Notes: generated by a model not told the origin, from the letters alone. A stretch of 39,352 nt of DNA from Oxalobacter formigenes (GCA_949290765.1 CASETG010000076.1:1-39352); one strand, 5' to 3'. Positions 1 through 9,242 are shown, counted from the stretch's first letter. A program made the numbers and translations.

Positions 1-4
1 TTTC

Positions 5-1423
5 ATGAATACACTCATCTGGTTCGTTGTTCTGTACTGGATCATTTCCGTCGGCATTGGAATATATGCGGCGCGTTATGTCAGAAATTCAAAAGATTAT
101 GCGATCGCCGGCCGTTCGTTGCCGATGTCTGTCGTGACCGCTACGGTGTTTGCGACATGGTTCGGTTCTGAAGCGGTTCTGGGGATTCCCGCCACTTTCG
201 TCAAGGATGGCTTTACCGGCGTGATCGCCGATCCGTTCGGCTCCGCCATGTGCCTGGTGCTCGTCGGCATTCTGTTCGCCAAGCGGCTGTACCGGATGAA
301 TCTCATGACGATCAGCGATTACTATCGCAATCGTTATGGCAGAACGGTCGAGGTCATCGTATCGCTTTGCATCGTCATTTCCTATCTCGGCTGGGTCGCT
401 GCCCAGATCAAGGCGCTCGGACTGGTGTTCAACGTTATTTCCGGAGGCATCATTTCCATGAATATGGGGATGGTGATCGGTTCCGTCAGCGTACTGGTCT
501 ATACTCTGATGGGCGGGATGTGGTCGGTCGCGATTACCGATTTTCTGCAAATGATCATCATCGTGATCGGTATTCTTTATATCGGATGGGAAGTGTCCGG
601 TATGGTCGGCGGCGCAGATGTCGTTATCCGGCATGCTGCCGAAGCCGGAAAATTACGGATTTATCCGAAACCCGAATTGAGGGACATTCTCTGGTTCTTC
701 GGTGCATGGATAACGCTGATGTTCGGTTCGATGCCGCAACAGGATGTTTTCCAGCGGGTGGCCTCCTCGAAAAACGAGAGCGTGGCCAGAAACGCTTCGG
801 TCGTCGGTGGTATTTTCTATTTGCTGTTCGCGCTGGTTCCGATGTTTTTGTGCTATGCCGCCACGCTGGTGGATCCCTCGCTGGTGGAACAGTATATCGA
901 TCAGGATTCCCAGATGATTCTGCCGGTCATGATCATGAGTTATATGCCTGTTTTCGCGCAGGTCATGTTTTTCGGCGCCCTGCTCTCTGCTATCAAGAGC
1001 TGCGCCAGCGCCACGCTGCTTGCGCCGTCGGTGACTTTCTCCGAAAACGTCATGAAGGAAATGTTTCCCAACATATCTGACCGGCAATCCCTGATGATGA
1101 TGCGTGTCGTGGTGCTTGTTTTTGCGGGAATCGTCACTATCTTTGCCATGAATTCCGATTCAAGCATTTTCGAGATGGTGGAAAACGCCTACAAAATCAC
1201 GCTGGTGGCAGCGTTCGTTCCGCTGATATTCGGATTTTTCTGGAAGTATGCCAATAATCGCGGTGCGCTGACATCCATCGTTTTCGGACTGACGGCGTGG
1301 GTATTGATGGAGCTCGTTTGTCCGGATGGTGTTTGCCCGCCGCAGCTGGTCGGTTTCGGAATGAGTCTGGTCGGGATGGTCGCGGGCTCGTTGTTGTCCG
1401 GACGAACCGGAAAAACGGCATGA
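5..1423 (+). CDS. Sodium:solute symporter family (SSS) transporter
   Basis: This is an inner-membrane secondary transporter that would use the sodium gradient to import a small solute. The substrate cannot be read from the sequence. The 472 residues fit the family's usual length and are almost wholly hydrophobic segments joined by short loops. The family signature is visible as GGMWSVAITDFLQ at residues 170-182. A Ser/Ala-rich helix (SAIKSCASA, about residues 327-335) matches the place where family members bind sodium. A TWFGSE motif lies at residues 51-56 in an early helix. The ATG is only five bases into the window, so the ribosome site and any upstream start cannot be judged. The protein looks complete. 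The next gene, fmdB, starts 70 bases later behind its own -10 box. Confidence 0.85.
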   Translation: MNTLIWFVVLYWIISVGIGIYAARYVRNSKDYAIAGRSLPMSVVTATVFATWFGSEAVLGIPATFVKDGFTGVIADPFGSAMCLVLVGILFAKRLYRMNLMTISDYYRNRYGRTVEVIVSLCIVISYLGWVAAQIKALGLVFNVISGGIISMNMGMVIGSVSVLVYTLMGGMWSVAITDFLQMIIIVIGILYIGWEVSGMVGGADVVIRHAAEAGKLRIYPKPELRDILWFFGAWITLMFGSMPQQDVFQRVASSKNESVARNASVVGGIFYLLFALVPMFLCYAATLVDPSLVEQYIDQDSQMILPVMIMSYMPVFAQVMFFGALLSAIKSCASATLLAPSVTFSENVMKEMFPNISDRQSLMMMRVVVLVFAGIVTIFAMNSDSSIFEMVENAYKITLVAAFVPLIFGFFWKYANNRGALTSIVFGLTAWVLMELVCPDGVCPPQLVGFGMSLVGMVAGSLLSGRTGKTA

Positions 1424-1456
1424 GCCTGATTTCGTGTATTTATTTTTGAAAAGAAC

Positions 1457-1462
1457 TATAAT
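1457..1462 (+). promoter_or_regulatory. Probable -10 box for the FmdB gene
   Basis: A perfect TATAAT lies 31 bases before the ATG at 1494, in the short gap after the symporter gene. No good -35 hexamer stands 16-18 bases upstream, so the promoter may be weak or activator dependent. It would give a leader of about 25 bases carrying the GGAG ribosome site at 1484-1487. Confidence 0.4.
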
Positions 1463-1493
1463 CTCGTGCTTACGGGATTTTTTGGAGTTGAAA

Positions 1494-1757
1494 ATGCCAA
1501 TTTATGCGTATCGTTGTGAAGAATGCGGTTTTTCCAAGGATGTTCTGCAAAAATTGTCTGACAAACCTTTGACGGTTTGTCCTTCCTGCGGTAAAGAAAG
1601 TTTCAGAAAACAGCTGACGGCTGCCGCTTTCCAGCTGAAAGGAACAGGCTGGTATGAAACCGATTTCAAGAATGACCATGGCGGTCATGCACATGCGGGT
1701 GGCTCGGCGTGCAGCTGCTGTCCGATGAGCAATCCGGATACCGGTACATGCGGTTGA
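1494..1757 (+). CDS. FmdB family zinc-ribbon protein
   Basis: This is a small putative regulatory or structural protein with a single zinc ribbon; its precise role is unknown. The 87 residues begin MPIYAYRCEECG, the standard FmdB opening. Zinc ligands are C8 and C11, then C29 and C32. The tail is unusual in composition: a Gly/His stretch (HGGHAHAGG, residues 62-70) is followed by CSCC at 73-76 and C86, which could bind a second metal. I chose the ATG at 1494 over an upstream in-frame start at 1434. It has GGAG six bases or so ahead of it, and family homology starts exactly there. The gene sits just before aspS and is closed by its own hairpin terminator. Confidence 0.88.
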   Translation: MPIYAYRCEECGFSKDVLQKLSDKPLTVCPSCGKESFRKQLTAAAFQLKGTGWYETDFKNDHGGHAHAGGSACSCCPMSNPDTGTCG

Positions 1758-1761
1758 TATG

Positions 1762-1790
1762 AACAGGTCTGCGTGGTCAGACCTGTTTTC
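1762..1790 (+). terminator. Rho-independent terminator after FmdB
   Basis: Ten-base perfect arms AACAGGTCTG (1762-1771) and CAGACCTGTT (1778-1787) enclose a six-base loop. A short T run ending at 1789 follows. It lies five bases after the FmdB stop, so aspS probably has its own promoter. Confidence 0.75.
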
Positions 1791-1889
1791 GATTCAGATG
1801 CAAGGTGGCCTGCCTGCATCATGGTGTGAATGGGAACATTCGACAGATCACGAACCTTTACAGATAAATAGATAAAAAAGTAGATAGCT

Positions 1890-3710
1890 ATGTCCATGCG
1901 AACGAATTATTGTGGCCTTACCACCGAAGCATTGCTCGGTCAGACTGTAACCTTGTGCGGCTGGGTTCACCGGCGTCGCGATCATGGCGGTATCATATTT
2001 ATCGATATGCGGGATCGTGAGGGACTGGTTCAGGTCGTGTGCGATCCGGACCGTCCGGATGTGTTCAGGGTCGCCGAATCGATCCGGAACGAGTATTGCC
2101 TTCAGGTGACCGGTATGGTACGTGAACGTCCGGCCGGTACGGCCAACGACAATCTGGCATCGGGCAAGATCGAGGTGTTCTGCGAAAAACTGGAAGTCCT
2201 TAATCCTTCGGTCACGCCTCCGTTCCAGCTCGATGATGAACATCTGTCCGAAACGACACGTTTGACTCACAGGGTGCTCGATTTGCGCCGCCCGCAGATG
2301 CAGAACAATTTGCGTTTGCGTTACAAGGTCGCCATGGGTGTTCGCCGTTATCTGGATGAAAACGGTTTCATCGATATCGAAACGCCGATGCTGACCAAAT
2401 CGACGCCGGAAGGTGCGCGTGATTATCTTGTTCCTTCGCGTGTCAATCCCGGAGAATTCTTTGCTTTGCCACAGTCGCCGCAGCTGTTCAAACAGTTGCT
2501 GATGGTTGCGGGTTTCGACCGTTATTACCAGATTACGAAATGTTTCCGTGATGAGGATTTGAGAGCGGATCGCCAGCCTGAATTCACGCAGATCGACTGC
2601 GAAATGTCTTTTGTGGAAGAACAGGAAATCCGCGATCTCTTCGAAAACATGATTCGCCATATTTTCGCCACGACGCTGGATACGGAGTTGCCGAACCCGT
2701 TCCCGGTCATGACCTATGAAATGGCGATGGCGAAATACGGTTCCGACAAGCCGGATTTGCGTGTGAAGATGGAATTCACCGAACTGACGGATGTCATGAA
2801 AGACGTTCCCTTCAAGGTGTTCAGCAATGCCGCCAATATGCCGGGCGGTCGTGTGGCCGCGTTGCTGGTTCCGGGCGGTTCTGTCGAAGGTTCCGGTATG
2901 CCGCGTTCGGAAATCGATGCCTATACGCAGTTCGTTGGGATTTATGGCGCGAAGGGACTGGCCTATATCCGCGTCAACGATATCAGCAAGGGGGCAGCCG
3001 GATTGCAATCGCCGATCGTCAAGAATCTGACGGATGAAGCGATCAAACAGATTCTGGAACGCACGGGCGCGAAGAACGGCGACCTGATTTTCTTCGGTGC
3101 GGACAAGGCACGGATCGTCAACGATGCACTGGGCGCACTGAGAAACAAGATCGGTTATTCCGATTTCGGTCAGGCTCACGGTTTGTTCGAGGATACCTGG
3201 AAACCGTTGTGGGTAGTCGATTTCCCGATGTTCGAATACGATGAAGGCGAAAATCGCTGGGTCGCTTGCCATCATCCGTTTACTTCTCCGAAGGACGGTC
3301 ATGAAGATTTCCTGGAAAGCGATCCGGGACGTTGCCGCGCCAAGGCGTACGATATGGTATTGAATGGCTGGGAACTGGGTGGCGGTTCGATTCGTATCCA
3401 CAAGGAAGATGTCCAGAGCAAGGTATTCGGTGCGCTGAAGATCGGAGCTGCCGAAGCCAAGGAAAAATTCGGTTTCCTGCTCGATGCATTGCAGTATGGT
3501 GCGCCGCCGCACGGTGGTCTGGCTTTCGGACTGGATCGTCTCGTGACCTTGATGACCCGTTCGGATTCCATCCGCGATGTGATCGCTTTCCCGAAAACGC
3601 AGCGCGCACAGTGTCTGTTGACACAGGCGCCATCGGCGGTCAGTGAAAAACAGTTGCAGGAATTGCATATCCGTCTGAGAAAGATCGAAACGGCACAGCC
3701 TGCCTCTTGA
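1890..3710 (+). CDS. aspS: Aspartate--tRNA ligase
   Basis: This cytoplasmic class II aminoacyl-tRNA synthetase charges tRNA-Asp with aspartate, and possibly tRNA-Asn in organisms using the transamidation route. The 606 residues match the bacterial type. An N-terminal OB-fold anticodon-binding domain comes first (residues 1 to about 110). The catalytic core follows, with motif 2 starting [10 protein letters not shown] at residue 219 and motif 3 GLAFGLDRL at 543-551. The bacterial GAD insertion domain lies between them. The start at 1890 ([10 protein letters not shown]) has only a weak A-rich ribosome site; an ATG two codons later is an alternative. A terminator directly follows the stop, then nudB. 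The aspS-nudB neighbourhood is also found in E. coli. Confidence 0.98.
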   Translation: MSMRTNYCGLTTEALLGQTVTLCGWVHRRRDHGGIIFIDMRDREGLVQVVCDPDRPDVFRVAESIRNEYCLQVTGMVRERPAGTANDNLASGKIEVFCEKLEVLNPSVTPPFQLDDEHLSETTRLTHRVLDLRRPQMQNNLRLRYKVAMGVRRYLDENGFIDIETPMLTKSTPEGARDYLVPSRVNPGEFFALPQSPQLFKQLLMVAGFDRYYQITKCFRDEDLRADRQPEFTQIDCEMSFVEEQEIRDLFENMIRHIFATTLDTELPNPFPVMTYEMAMAKYGSDKPDLRVKMEFTELTDVMKDVPFKVFSNAANMPGGRVAALLVPGGSVEGSGMPRSEIDAYTQFVGIYGAKGLAYIRVNDISKGAAGLQSPIVKNLTDEAIKQILERTGAKNGDLIFFGADKARIVNDALGALRNKIGYSDFGQAHGLFEDTWKPLWVVDFPMFEYDEGENRWVACHHPFTSPKDGHEDFLESDPGRCRAKAYDMVLNGWELGGGSIRIHKEDVQSKVFGALKIGAAEAKEKFGFLLDALQYGAPPHGGLAFGLDRLVTLMTRSDSIRDVIAFPKTQRAQCLLTQAPSAVSEKQLQELHIRLRKIETAQPAS

Positions 3711-3714
3711 GGGA

Positions 3715-3740
3715 AAGGGAGCGAAAGGCTCCCTTGTTTT
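3715..3740 (+). terminator. Hairpin terminator between aspS and nudB
   Basis: Arms AAGGGAGC (3715-3722) and GCTCCCTT (3728-3735) enclose a GAAAG loop and are followed by TGTTTT. It starts five bases after the aspS stop and ends four bases before the likely nudB start. It may therefore reduce nudB expression rather than stop it fully. Confidence 0.7.
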
Positions 3741-3743
3741 ATT

Positions 3744-4238
3744 GTGAATGTGACATACAAGATTCCGCAATCGGTTCTGGTCGTGATTTACACGAAGGAA
3801 CTGGATGTGTTGCTGATCGAGCGTGCAGACCGTCCGGGGTTCTGGCAATCGGTGACGGGATCACGCGATTCGCTCTCGGAACCGCTGGAACAGACGGCCG
3901 TGCGCGAGGTGTTCGAGGAAACGGGGATAAGGGTTGTCACGACCGAACCCCGTACGGAACGTCATGAGGTGTCTTTCGATTGTCTGCGTGACTGGAAAAC
4001 CGAAAATGTCTTTGAAATTTTTTCGGTATGGCGGCATCGTTTCGCACCCGGCGTGACGGAAAATACGGAGCATGTGTACGGGCTTTTGGTACCTGAAAAA
4101 TTTCCGGTGGTCCTCGCGCCGAAAGAGCATCTGAATGCGGTATGGCTGCCTTATCGTGAGGCAGCTGCGAAATGTTTTTCCTATACGAACCGCGATGCCA
4201 TTTTGCAGTTGCCTAAGCGCGCCATGTTGTCTGACTGA
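3744..4238 (+). CDS. nudB: Dihydroneopterin triphosphate diphosphatase (Nudix)
   Basis: This cytoplasmic Nudix hydrolase removes pyrophosphate from dihydroneopterin triphosphate, an early step of folate synthesis. The 164 residues include KIPQSVLVVIYT near the start and the Nudix box around residues 38-61, with the core REVFEETGI. The gap between the box's first Gly and the following Glu is one residue longer than the strict consensus. The start is uncertain. Translation from GTG at 3744 gives MNVTYKIPQS, and a second GTG lies at 3750. Neither has a clear ribosome site, because the aspS terminator hairpin occupies the upstream bases. The gene ends at a bidirectional terminator shared with the convergent parvulin gene. 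Confidence 0.88.
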   Translation: MNVTYKIPQSVLVVIYTKELDVLLIERADRPGFWQSVTGSRDSLSEPLEQTAVREVFEETGIRVVTTEPRTERHEVSFDCLRDWKTENVFEIFSVWRHRFAPGVTENTEHVYGLLVPEKFPVVLAPKEHLNAVWLPYREAAAKCFSYTNRDAILQLPKRAMLSD

Positions 4239-4245
4239 GTGTCGT

Positions 4246-4278
4246 AAAAAAAGCCGGTTCGCACGAACCGGCTTTTTT
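4246..4278. terminator. Bidirectional terminator between nudB and ppiC-like gene
   Basis: An A run leads into GCCGGTTCG, and its complement CGAACCGGC leads into a T run. The hairpin therefore ends transcripts on both strands. It lies between convergent genes ending at 4238 and 4297. Confidence 0.9.
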
Positions 4279-4296
4279 GTTGCGTGACAGGAAGGT

Positions 4297-5076
4297 TTAT
4301 TCGACCTTGGCCTGTTTCATGAGACCCATTTCATATTCCTGCCATTTCTTTTCTTCGAGAGCGGCCTTGATTTTCGGTTTGACCTGATCCAGTGTCGGCA
4401 TGGTGGCCTTGCGGACATCGACTACCTTGAGGATATGGTAGCCGAACTGGGTCTTGACCGGGGTTTTGGATGTCTGGCCTTTCGGCAGTGCGACCATGGC
4501 GTCAGAGAAAGGCTTGATGTAGTTGGACGGGGATGCCCAGCTCAAATCTCCGCCATTGACGGCAGAGCTCTGGTCAATGGATTTTTCCTTGGCCAGCTTC
4601 TCGAAGCTTGCGCCTTTGTTGATTTGGTTGATGATATTCTGTGCTTCGGCTTCGGTTTTGACCAGAATATGTTTGACGTGGTACTGCTTGCCGTTTTGCT
4701 GTGCGGCGACGCGGTCGTATTCCGCCTTGACTTCCTTGTCAGATACGGGATTTTTCTTCAGGTAATTTGAGCGCAAGGCGTCGATCAGGATGCTGCGTCT
4801 TGCGAATTCCAGCTGTTTCCTGACTTCGTCGGTCGAGGCGATGTTCTGTTTTTCGGCTTCCTGTACAAGGACTTCTCGCAGAACCAGCTTGTTTTTGACG
4901 TCCTGTCTTAACTGTGGGGTGTCTTTTTCACCATAGCTGACCAGTTCCTTGACCAGTGCATCGGAATAGGATGCCGGAATCGGTTTGCCATTGACGACAG
5001 CCAGATTCTGGGCCAACGCAGCGGTGGACATGAGGGAAAGCGATACGGCGCTTAAAACCAGAGCCTTTTTGATCAT
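4297..5076 (-). CDS. Periplasmic peptidylprolyl isomerase, parvulin (PpiC) type
   Basis: This periplasmic folding helper catalyses proline cis-trans isomerisation and probably acts as a chaperone for exported proteins. The 259 residues carry a classical signal peptide with cleavage predicted after ALA at residues 20-22. A helical SurA-like N region runs to about residue 125. One parvulin domain covers roughly residues 131-222, with the typical HILVKTE and FGYHILKV motifs. A short charged tail ends the protein. I chose ATG 5076 because AAGGAAA stands seven bases upstream and the signal peptide begins there; a longer reading frame to 5169 adds residues that do not fit export. SurA itself usually has two such domains, so this is a single-domain relative. 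It is transcribed alone and divergent from the peptide-transporter genes. Confidence 0.9.
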   Translation of the reverse strand: MIKKALVLSAVSLSLMSTAALAQNLAVVNGKPIPASYSDALVKELVSYGEKDTPQLRQDVKNKLVLREVLVQEAEKQNIASTDEVRKQLEFARRSILIDALRSNYLKKNPVSDKEVKAEYDRVAAQQNGKQYHVKHILVKTEAEAQNIINQINKGASFEKLAKEKSIDQSSAVNGGDLSWASPSNYIKPFSDAMVALPKGQTSKTPVKTQFGYHILKVVDVRKATMPTLDQVKPKIKAALEEKKWQEYEMGLMKQAKVE

Positions 5077-5321
5077 GGGATTTCCTTGCGAATTGATGAC
5101 ATCAAAAAATATTACTGAAAAAAGTAACGGTTCGCCATTTTGTTGCAAAAAATTACAAAACATTTGCATGCGGCGGTACGGTGTTTTTACTATACGCTTT
5201 TTTTGCGCAAAGTTTACATGGCAAGCGACCGGATTTGGTGACAGAATAACTTTTTACGGTTTTTCGCAGGATGCCGAAAGGCGTGCGGTAGGGTATCCGG
5301 TTTTCCCTGTCAGGTTCTCGT

Positions 5322-7109
5322 ATGCAATATTTTGTCAAAATGCTTCGTTTGTTGCTGGCCGTATGGTTCGGTGTGAGCATGCCTGCAGTGCATGCGGCGA
5401 ATCCCGACAAGGTGTTGCATTATGTTTTTACCGCAGCAGAGACCGGTTTCGACCCGGCGGTTGCGCATGATTTGTATTCGGCCCAGGTCATCAGTTCGAT
5501 TTATGAAACGCTTTATACCTATGATTATCTGGCACGTCCGGTCAGGCTGGTGCCGCTGACCGCAAGCGCCATGCCGCATATCAGTCGTGACGGAAAGACT
5601 TACACTATTACCCTGAAAAAGGGGATTTATTTCGCGGACGATCCGGCTTTCGGCGGGAAAAAACGGGAATTGACGGCGGACGATTATATTTATTCTCTCA
5701 AGAGATTGCGTGATCCGCGTGTCCGTTCGGCATGGAGCTGGCTGGTGGAAGGCAAGATAGCCGGTCTGGATGATGTTGCCGCAAAGGCGGCGAAAACGGG
5801 GCGTTTCGATTATGCTTGTGCAGTTGCAGGGCTGGAACGGGTGGATCGCTATACGTTCCGGATTCATTTGACCCGCCCGGATTACAACCTGACCCATATT
5901 CTGGCGCATTTCCCGACCGGTGCTGTGGCGCGGGAAGTGGTGGAAAAATATTCTGGCGGCAGCGGGCAGATCATGGCAAATCCTGTCGGAACAGGGCCTT
6001 ACAGGCTTGCGCAATGGCAGCGGGGCTCGAAAATCGTTCTGGATGCCAATCCGGATTACAGGGGATTTATCTGGCAGTTCGAGGCTTCGGCCGATCCGGA
6101 TGACCGGCAAATCGTTGCGGACATGCATGGCAAGCGGATGCCGCAAATCGGTCGTGTGGTGATCGATGTCATTCCGGAGGACCAGTCACGCTGGCTGGCT
6201 TTCCAGAATCGTGAACTCGACTTGTTCAGTCTGGAAGGGCCGCTTGCGCCGAAGGCGCTGGATAACGGTCGGCTGAAGCCCGATCTGGTGGCCCGTGGTA
6301 TCCGGTTGTCGCGTATCGTGGAACCGGAATTGACGCAATATTATTTCAATATGCGCGATCCGGTTGTCGGCGGGCTGTCGAAAGAAAAAATCGCATTGCG
6401 GCGTGCGATTGCCATGGCCCATAATGTCCAGGAAGAAATCGACGTGATCTGGAACGGGCAGGCACAGTTGCTGGAATATCCGGTGCCGCCCGGGATTGCG
6501 GGACATGATCCGGCGCACAAGAGCAGCATACGATATGAGCCGGATGTCGCCAATGCGCTTCTGGACCGTTTCGGTTACCGTATCGGTGAAGACGGTTGGC
6601 GTCAGCAGCCTGACGGCAAGCCGCTGGTGATCGTTTTTTCGGCAAGAGCCGATTCGACCGGTCAGCAACAGCTGGAGATGTGGAAAAAAACCTTTGACAG
6701 ACTCCATATCAGAATGGAAAGCGACAAAAGGCTTTTTCCGGATATGCTCAAGGCGGAAAAACAATGTCGTCTGATGATGCGAACCAGCAACTGGATTGCC
6801 GATTATCCGGATGGCAGCAATTTCATGCAGCTTTTTTATGGGCCGCATGTCGGACAGAGCAATCATGGTTGTGTGGAAATACCCTTGTATGACCGGCTTT
6901 ATGAGGAGTCGGCCGGCTTGCCGCAGGATGCGCGGCGCGATTTGCTGTATCACAAGATGGCAAGGGTTCTGGAGGTTTATACACCGATGCGGATAGGCTA
7001 TGCGCGTTACCGGAATATGCTGGTGCAGCCTTATGTAATCGGTTACAAGAAACATCCTGTCATGCATAATGAGTGGGTTTATATGGATATGGACAACAGC
7101 AGGCGGTAA
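5322..7109 (+). CDS. Peptide ABC transporter, family 5 solute-binding protein
   Basis: This is the periplasmic receptor of an ABC importer, likely for oligopeptides. The 595 residues start with a signal peptide ending at VHA (about residue 24). The mature part shows the family 5 (DppA/OppA/YejA) pattern: an opening that places the ligand region (TGFDPAVAHD), GTGPYRLAQW around residue 225, and a C-terminal lobe. The start ATG 5322 has CAGG upstream; an internal ATG at 5340 would also leave a usable signal peptide. A peptidase gene follows after 56 bases, then two permeases and an ATPase. This makes it the first gene of a five-gene operon. The substrate class is inferred from family and neighbours, and other family 5 ligands are possible. 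Confidence 0.88.
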   Translation: MQYFVKMLRLLLAVWFGVSMPAVHAANPDKVLHYVFTAAETGFDPAVAHDLYSAQVISSIYETLYTYDYLARPVRLVPLTASAMPHISRDGKTYTITLKKGIYFADDPAFGGKKRELTADDYIYSLKRLRDPRVRSAWSWLVEGKIAGLDDVAAKAAKTGRFDYACAVAGLERVDRYTFRIHLTRPDYNLTHILAHFPTGAVAREVVEKYSGGSGQIMANPVGTGPYRLAQWQRGSKIVLDANPDYRGFIWQFEASADPDDRQIVADMHGKRMPQIGRVVIDVIPEDQSRWLAFQNRELDLFSLEGPLAPKALDNGRLKPDLVARGIRLSRIVEPELTQYYFNMRDPVVGGLSKEKIALRRAIAMAHNVQEEIDVIWNGQAQLLEYPVPPGIAGHDPAHKSSIRYEPDVANALLDRFGYRIGEDGWRQQPDGKPLVIVFSARADSTGQQQLEMWKKTFDRLHIRMESDKRLFPDMLKAEKQCRLMMRTSNWIADYPDGSNFMQLFYGPHVGQSNHGCVEIPLYDRLYEESAGLPQDARRDLLYHKMARVLEVYTPMRIGYARYRNMLVQPYVIGYKKHPVMHNEWVYMDMDNSRR

Positions 7110-7165
7110 TGGTGTACCTTTACAGCTTGTCCATGGTGAAACGATGTGAGTGAAACGCTGAATTT

Positions 7166-9178
7166 ATGAACAAACGAATACCTGTACTGAAATCCCTGGT
7201 ATGTGTCCTGTCGCTGGCTTTCTCGGCGATGGCTGTCGCTTCGGCAGAACGGCCGGTGTTGCCATTGCCTCAGGCAGGCGAGATCGAAGCGCAATGCAAG
7301 GCTTCTCTGGAAACGTTGAACCAGAAAGTTTCCGAGCTGGAAAACATTCCGGTCGAAACGGAAGAAGGCGCAGAGGCTTTCCGCAGGGGCTGGAACAACT
7401 TGCAAATCGGGATAGAAAATCTTCAGGGGCCCATGGCCTTGCTGAGTCAGGTATCGCCGGAGGCGGATGTCCGTAAAAATGCGGATGCGTGTTCGATCGA
7501 TGTGCAGCGGTTCATTACGGATTTGTACCAGAACGGAAAACTGTACCGGAACATGCGCATTGTCCGCGTCAATGATGATGAAGAACGGAAATGGCGACAG
7601 GACAACGTCAGCGCCTATGAGGATGCCGGTGTGTCCCTGATGCCTGAAAAACGCCAGCGTGTGCGCCAGATTCTGGCCAGACTGGCGGAAATCGACCAGG
7701 AGTTCAACCGGAATATTCGTGAAAACAGGACAAAACTGACTTTCACGCCGTATGAATTGCAGGGATTGCCAAAGGAGTATATCGACAGGGTGCAGCGTGA
7801 CGAGAAGGGCAATTTCCTGCTCGGTTTTTCGTATCCGGAATATATCCCGTTCATGCAGTATGCGGAAAACGACAAGGCGCGTGAACGGTACCGTTTCGCT
7901 TTCATCAACCGGGGAACACCGGCCAATCTCAAGCTGTTGCAGGAAGCGGTCAATTTGCGCCATGAAATGGCGGTGCTCTCGGGCTATCGCAGTTTTGCCG
8001 ATTTCGCATTGCGCCGCCGTATGGCGAAAAAGCCGGTGGCGGTGGACAAGTTCCTCGAGGATGTCCGGAAAATCGTGGTGGCCCAGGAGAAACAGGAACT
8101 GGATGAATTGAGTGCCTTCAAGGCGGCGGTAAGGCAGATTCCGCTGAATCAGGCGGAAATCAAACGCTGGGATACCAATTACTGGCTGCAAAAGGTCAAG
8201 CAGGTTCGTTATAACATCGACCAGAATGTCTTGCGGCAGTATTTCCCGACAAAAGCTGCCATGGAGTGGGCGATGGGGCTTGCCAGTCAGTTGTACGGTA
8301 TCGAGTTCAGACAGGCGGATGTTCCAGTCTGGCATTCCGATGTGTTGTATTACGACGTGATCGATACCACGACAGACAAGCAGATAGGCGGTATCTATCT
8401 CGATATTTATCCGAGAGACGGCAAGTATGGCCATGCCGCCGCTTTCCCGGTACAGGGCTCCAGTACGATGGAAAACCGGTTGCCCATTTCGGTACTGGTC
8501 GCCAATTTCAACCGGTACGGTCTGGATATGGACGAGCTGGAAACGCTGTTGCATGAATTCGGGCATGTGATGCACGGCGTGATGTCGAAAACGCGCTTTG
8601 TCGAACAGTCCGGCACCAGTGTGGAACGGGATTTCGTGGAAGCGCCTTCCCAGATGTTCGAGGAATGGGCGCATGATTATGAAGCGTTGTCGATGTTGCC
8701 GACCTATTGCGGCAATGCTTGTCCGAAGATCGACAAGGATATGCTGAGACGGCTCAATGAAGCGCGGCGTTTCGGACAGGGTATTTTCTATTCGCGGCAG
8801 ACATTGTATGCACAGTACGATATGAAGATATATGGCGACAAGCCGGTCGATGTCATGGATACCTGGGTGGATATGGAAGGCAAGACGCTCCAGGGGTACG
8901 ATCAGGGTACCCAGTTCCCCGGACAGTTCGGGCATGTCGTCAGCGGTTATTCGGCGGGATATTATGGTTATCTCTGGTCGAAGGTGCTGGCGCTGGATAT
9001 GCTCTCGCGCTTCAATGGGCAGCTGATGAATCCGCAGGTCGGCAAGTTTTACCGGAAAGCGATTCTGGAACGCGGAAGCGAATTGCCGGCCGACCGGATG
9101 GTTCGGTATTTTCTGGGACGTTCGCCGGACAGTACGGCGTTTTATGAAGACATTCGCGGTCTTGAACCGGCGAAATAA
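7166..9178 (+). CDS. Exported M3 family metallopeptidase (oligopeptidase)
   Basis: This zinc metallopeptidase of the thimet/oligopeptidase family would cut short peptides. The 670 residues carry the HEXXH zinc site as HEFGH at residues 463-467 and the third ligand Glu at residue 492 in FVEAPSQ. An N-terminal signal peptide is visible (positive MNKR, hydrophobic stretch, SAMAVASA by about residue 27). A Cys pair in CGNAC fits an oxidising periplasm. Well-known relatives such as OpdA and Dcp act in the cytoplasm, so export is notable. The gene lies between the solute-binding protein and the permeases, which suggests it trims peptides before uptake. No strong ribosome site precedes the ATG. A 28-base palindrome follows the stop. 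Confidence 0.92.
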   Translation: MNKRIPVLKSLVCVLSLAFSAMAVASAERPVLPLPQAGEIEAQCKASLETLNQKVSELENIPVETEEGAEAFRRGWNNLQIGIENLQGPMALLSQVSPEADVRKNADACSIDVQRFITDLYQNGKLYRNMRIVRVNDDEERKWRQDNVSAYEDAGVSLMPEKRQRVRQILARLAEIDQEFNRNIRENRTKLTFTPYELQGLPKEYIDRVQRDEKGNFLLGFSYPEYIPFMQYAENDKARERYRFAFINRGTPANLKLLQEAVNLRHEMAVLSGYRSFADFALRRRMAKKPVAVDKFLEDVRKIVVAQEKQELDELSAFKAAVRQIPLNQAEIKRWDTNYWLQKVKQVRYNIDQNVLRQYFPTKAAMEWAMGLASQLYGIEFRQADVPVWHSDVLYYDVIDTTTDKQIGGIYLDIYPRDGKYGHAAAFPVQGSSTMENRLPISVLVANFNRYGLDMDELETLLHEFGHVMHGVMSKTRFVEQSGTSVERDFVEAPSQMFEEWAHDYEALSMLPTYCGNACPKIDKDMLRRLNEARRFGQGIFYSRQTLYAQYDMKIYGDKPVDVMDTWVDMEGKTLQGYDQGTQFPGQFGHVVSGYSAGYYGYLWSKVLALDMLSRFNGQLMNPQVGKFYRKAILERGSELPADRMVRYFLGRSPDSTAFYEDIRGLEPAK

Positions 9179-9180
9179 GG

Positions 9181-9208
9181 TATCGTGCCGGTCGCGACCG
9201 GCACGATA
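9181..9208. repeat. 28-base perfect palindrome in peptide operon
   Basis: The left arm TATCGTGCCGGTCG (9181-9194) and right arm CGACCGGCACGATA (9195-9208) are exact reverse complements with no spacer. The repeat begins two bases after the peptidase stop and ends 34 bases before the permease ATG. There is no T run, so it is not a standard terminator. It may be an mRNA-stabilising hairpin or partial attenuator. Confidence 0.85.
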
Positions 9209-9242
9209 TGGCTGAGTGTCCAGACAGGAAGCGTCACATATT

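Noticed and set aside
1848..3848. A 666-residue open frame on the minus strand opposite aspS
   Set aside because: It mirrors aspS codon for codon, has no recognisable motif and is rich in Arg/His/Gln as expected from antisense of GC-rich codons.
7079..8935. A 618-residue minus-strand open frame opposite the M3 peptidase
   Set aside because: It is antisense to a gene with an intact zinc site and signal peptide. Its composition is that of a shadow frame.
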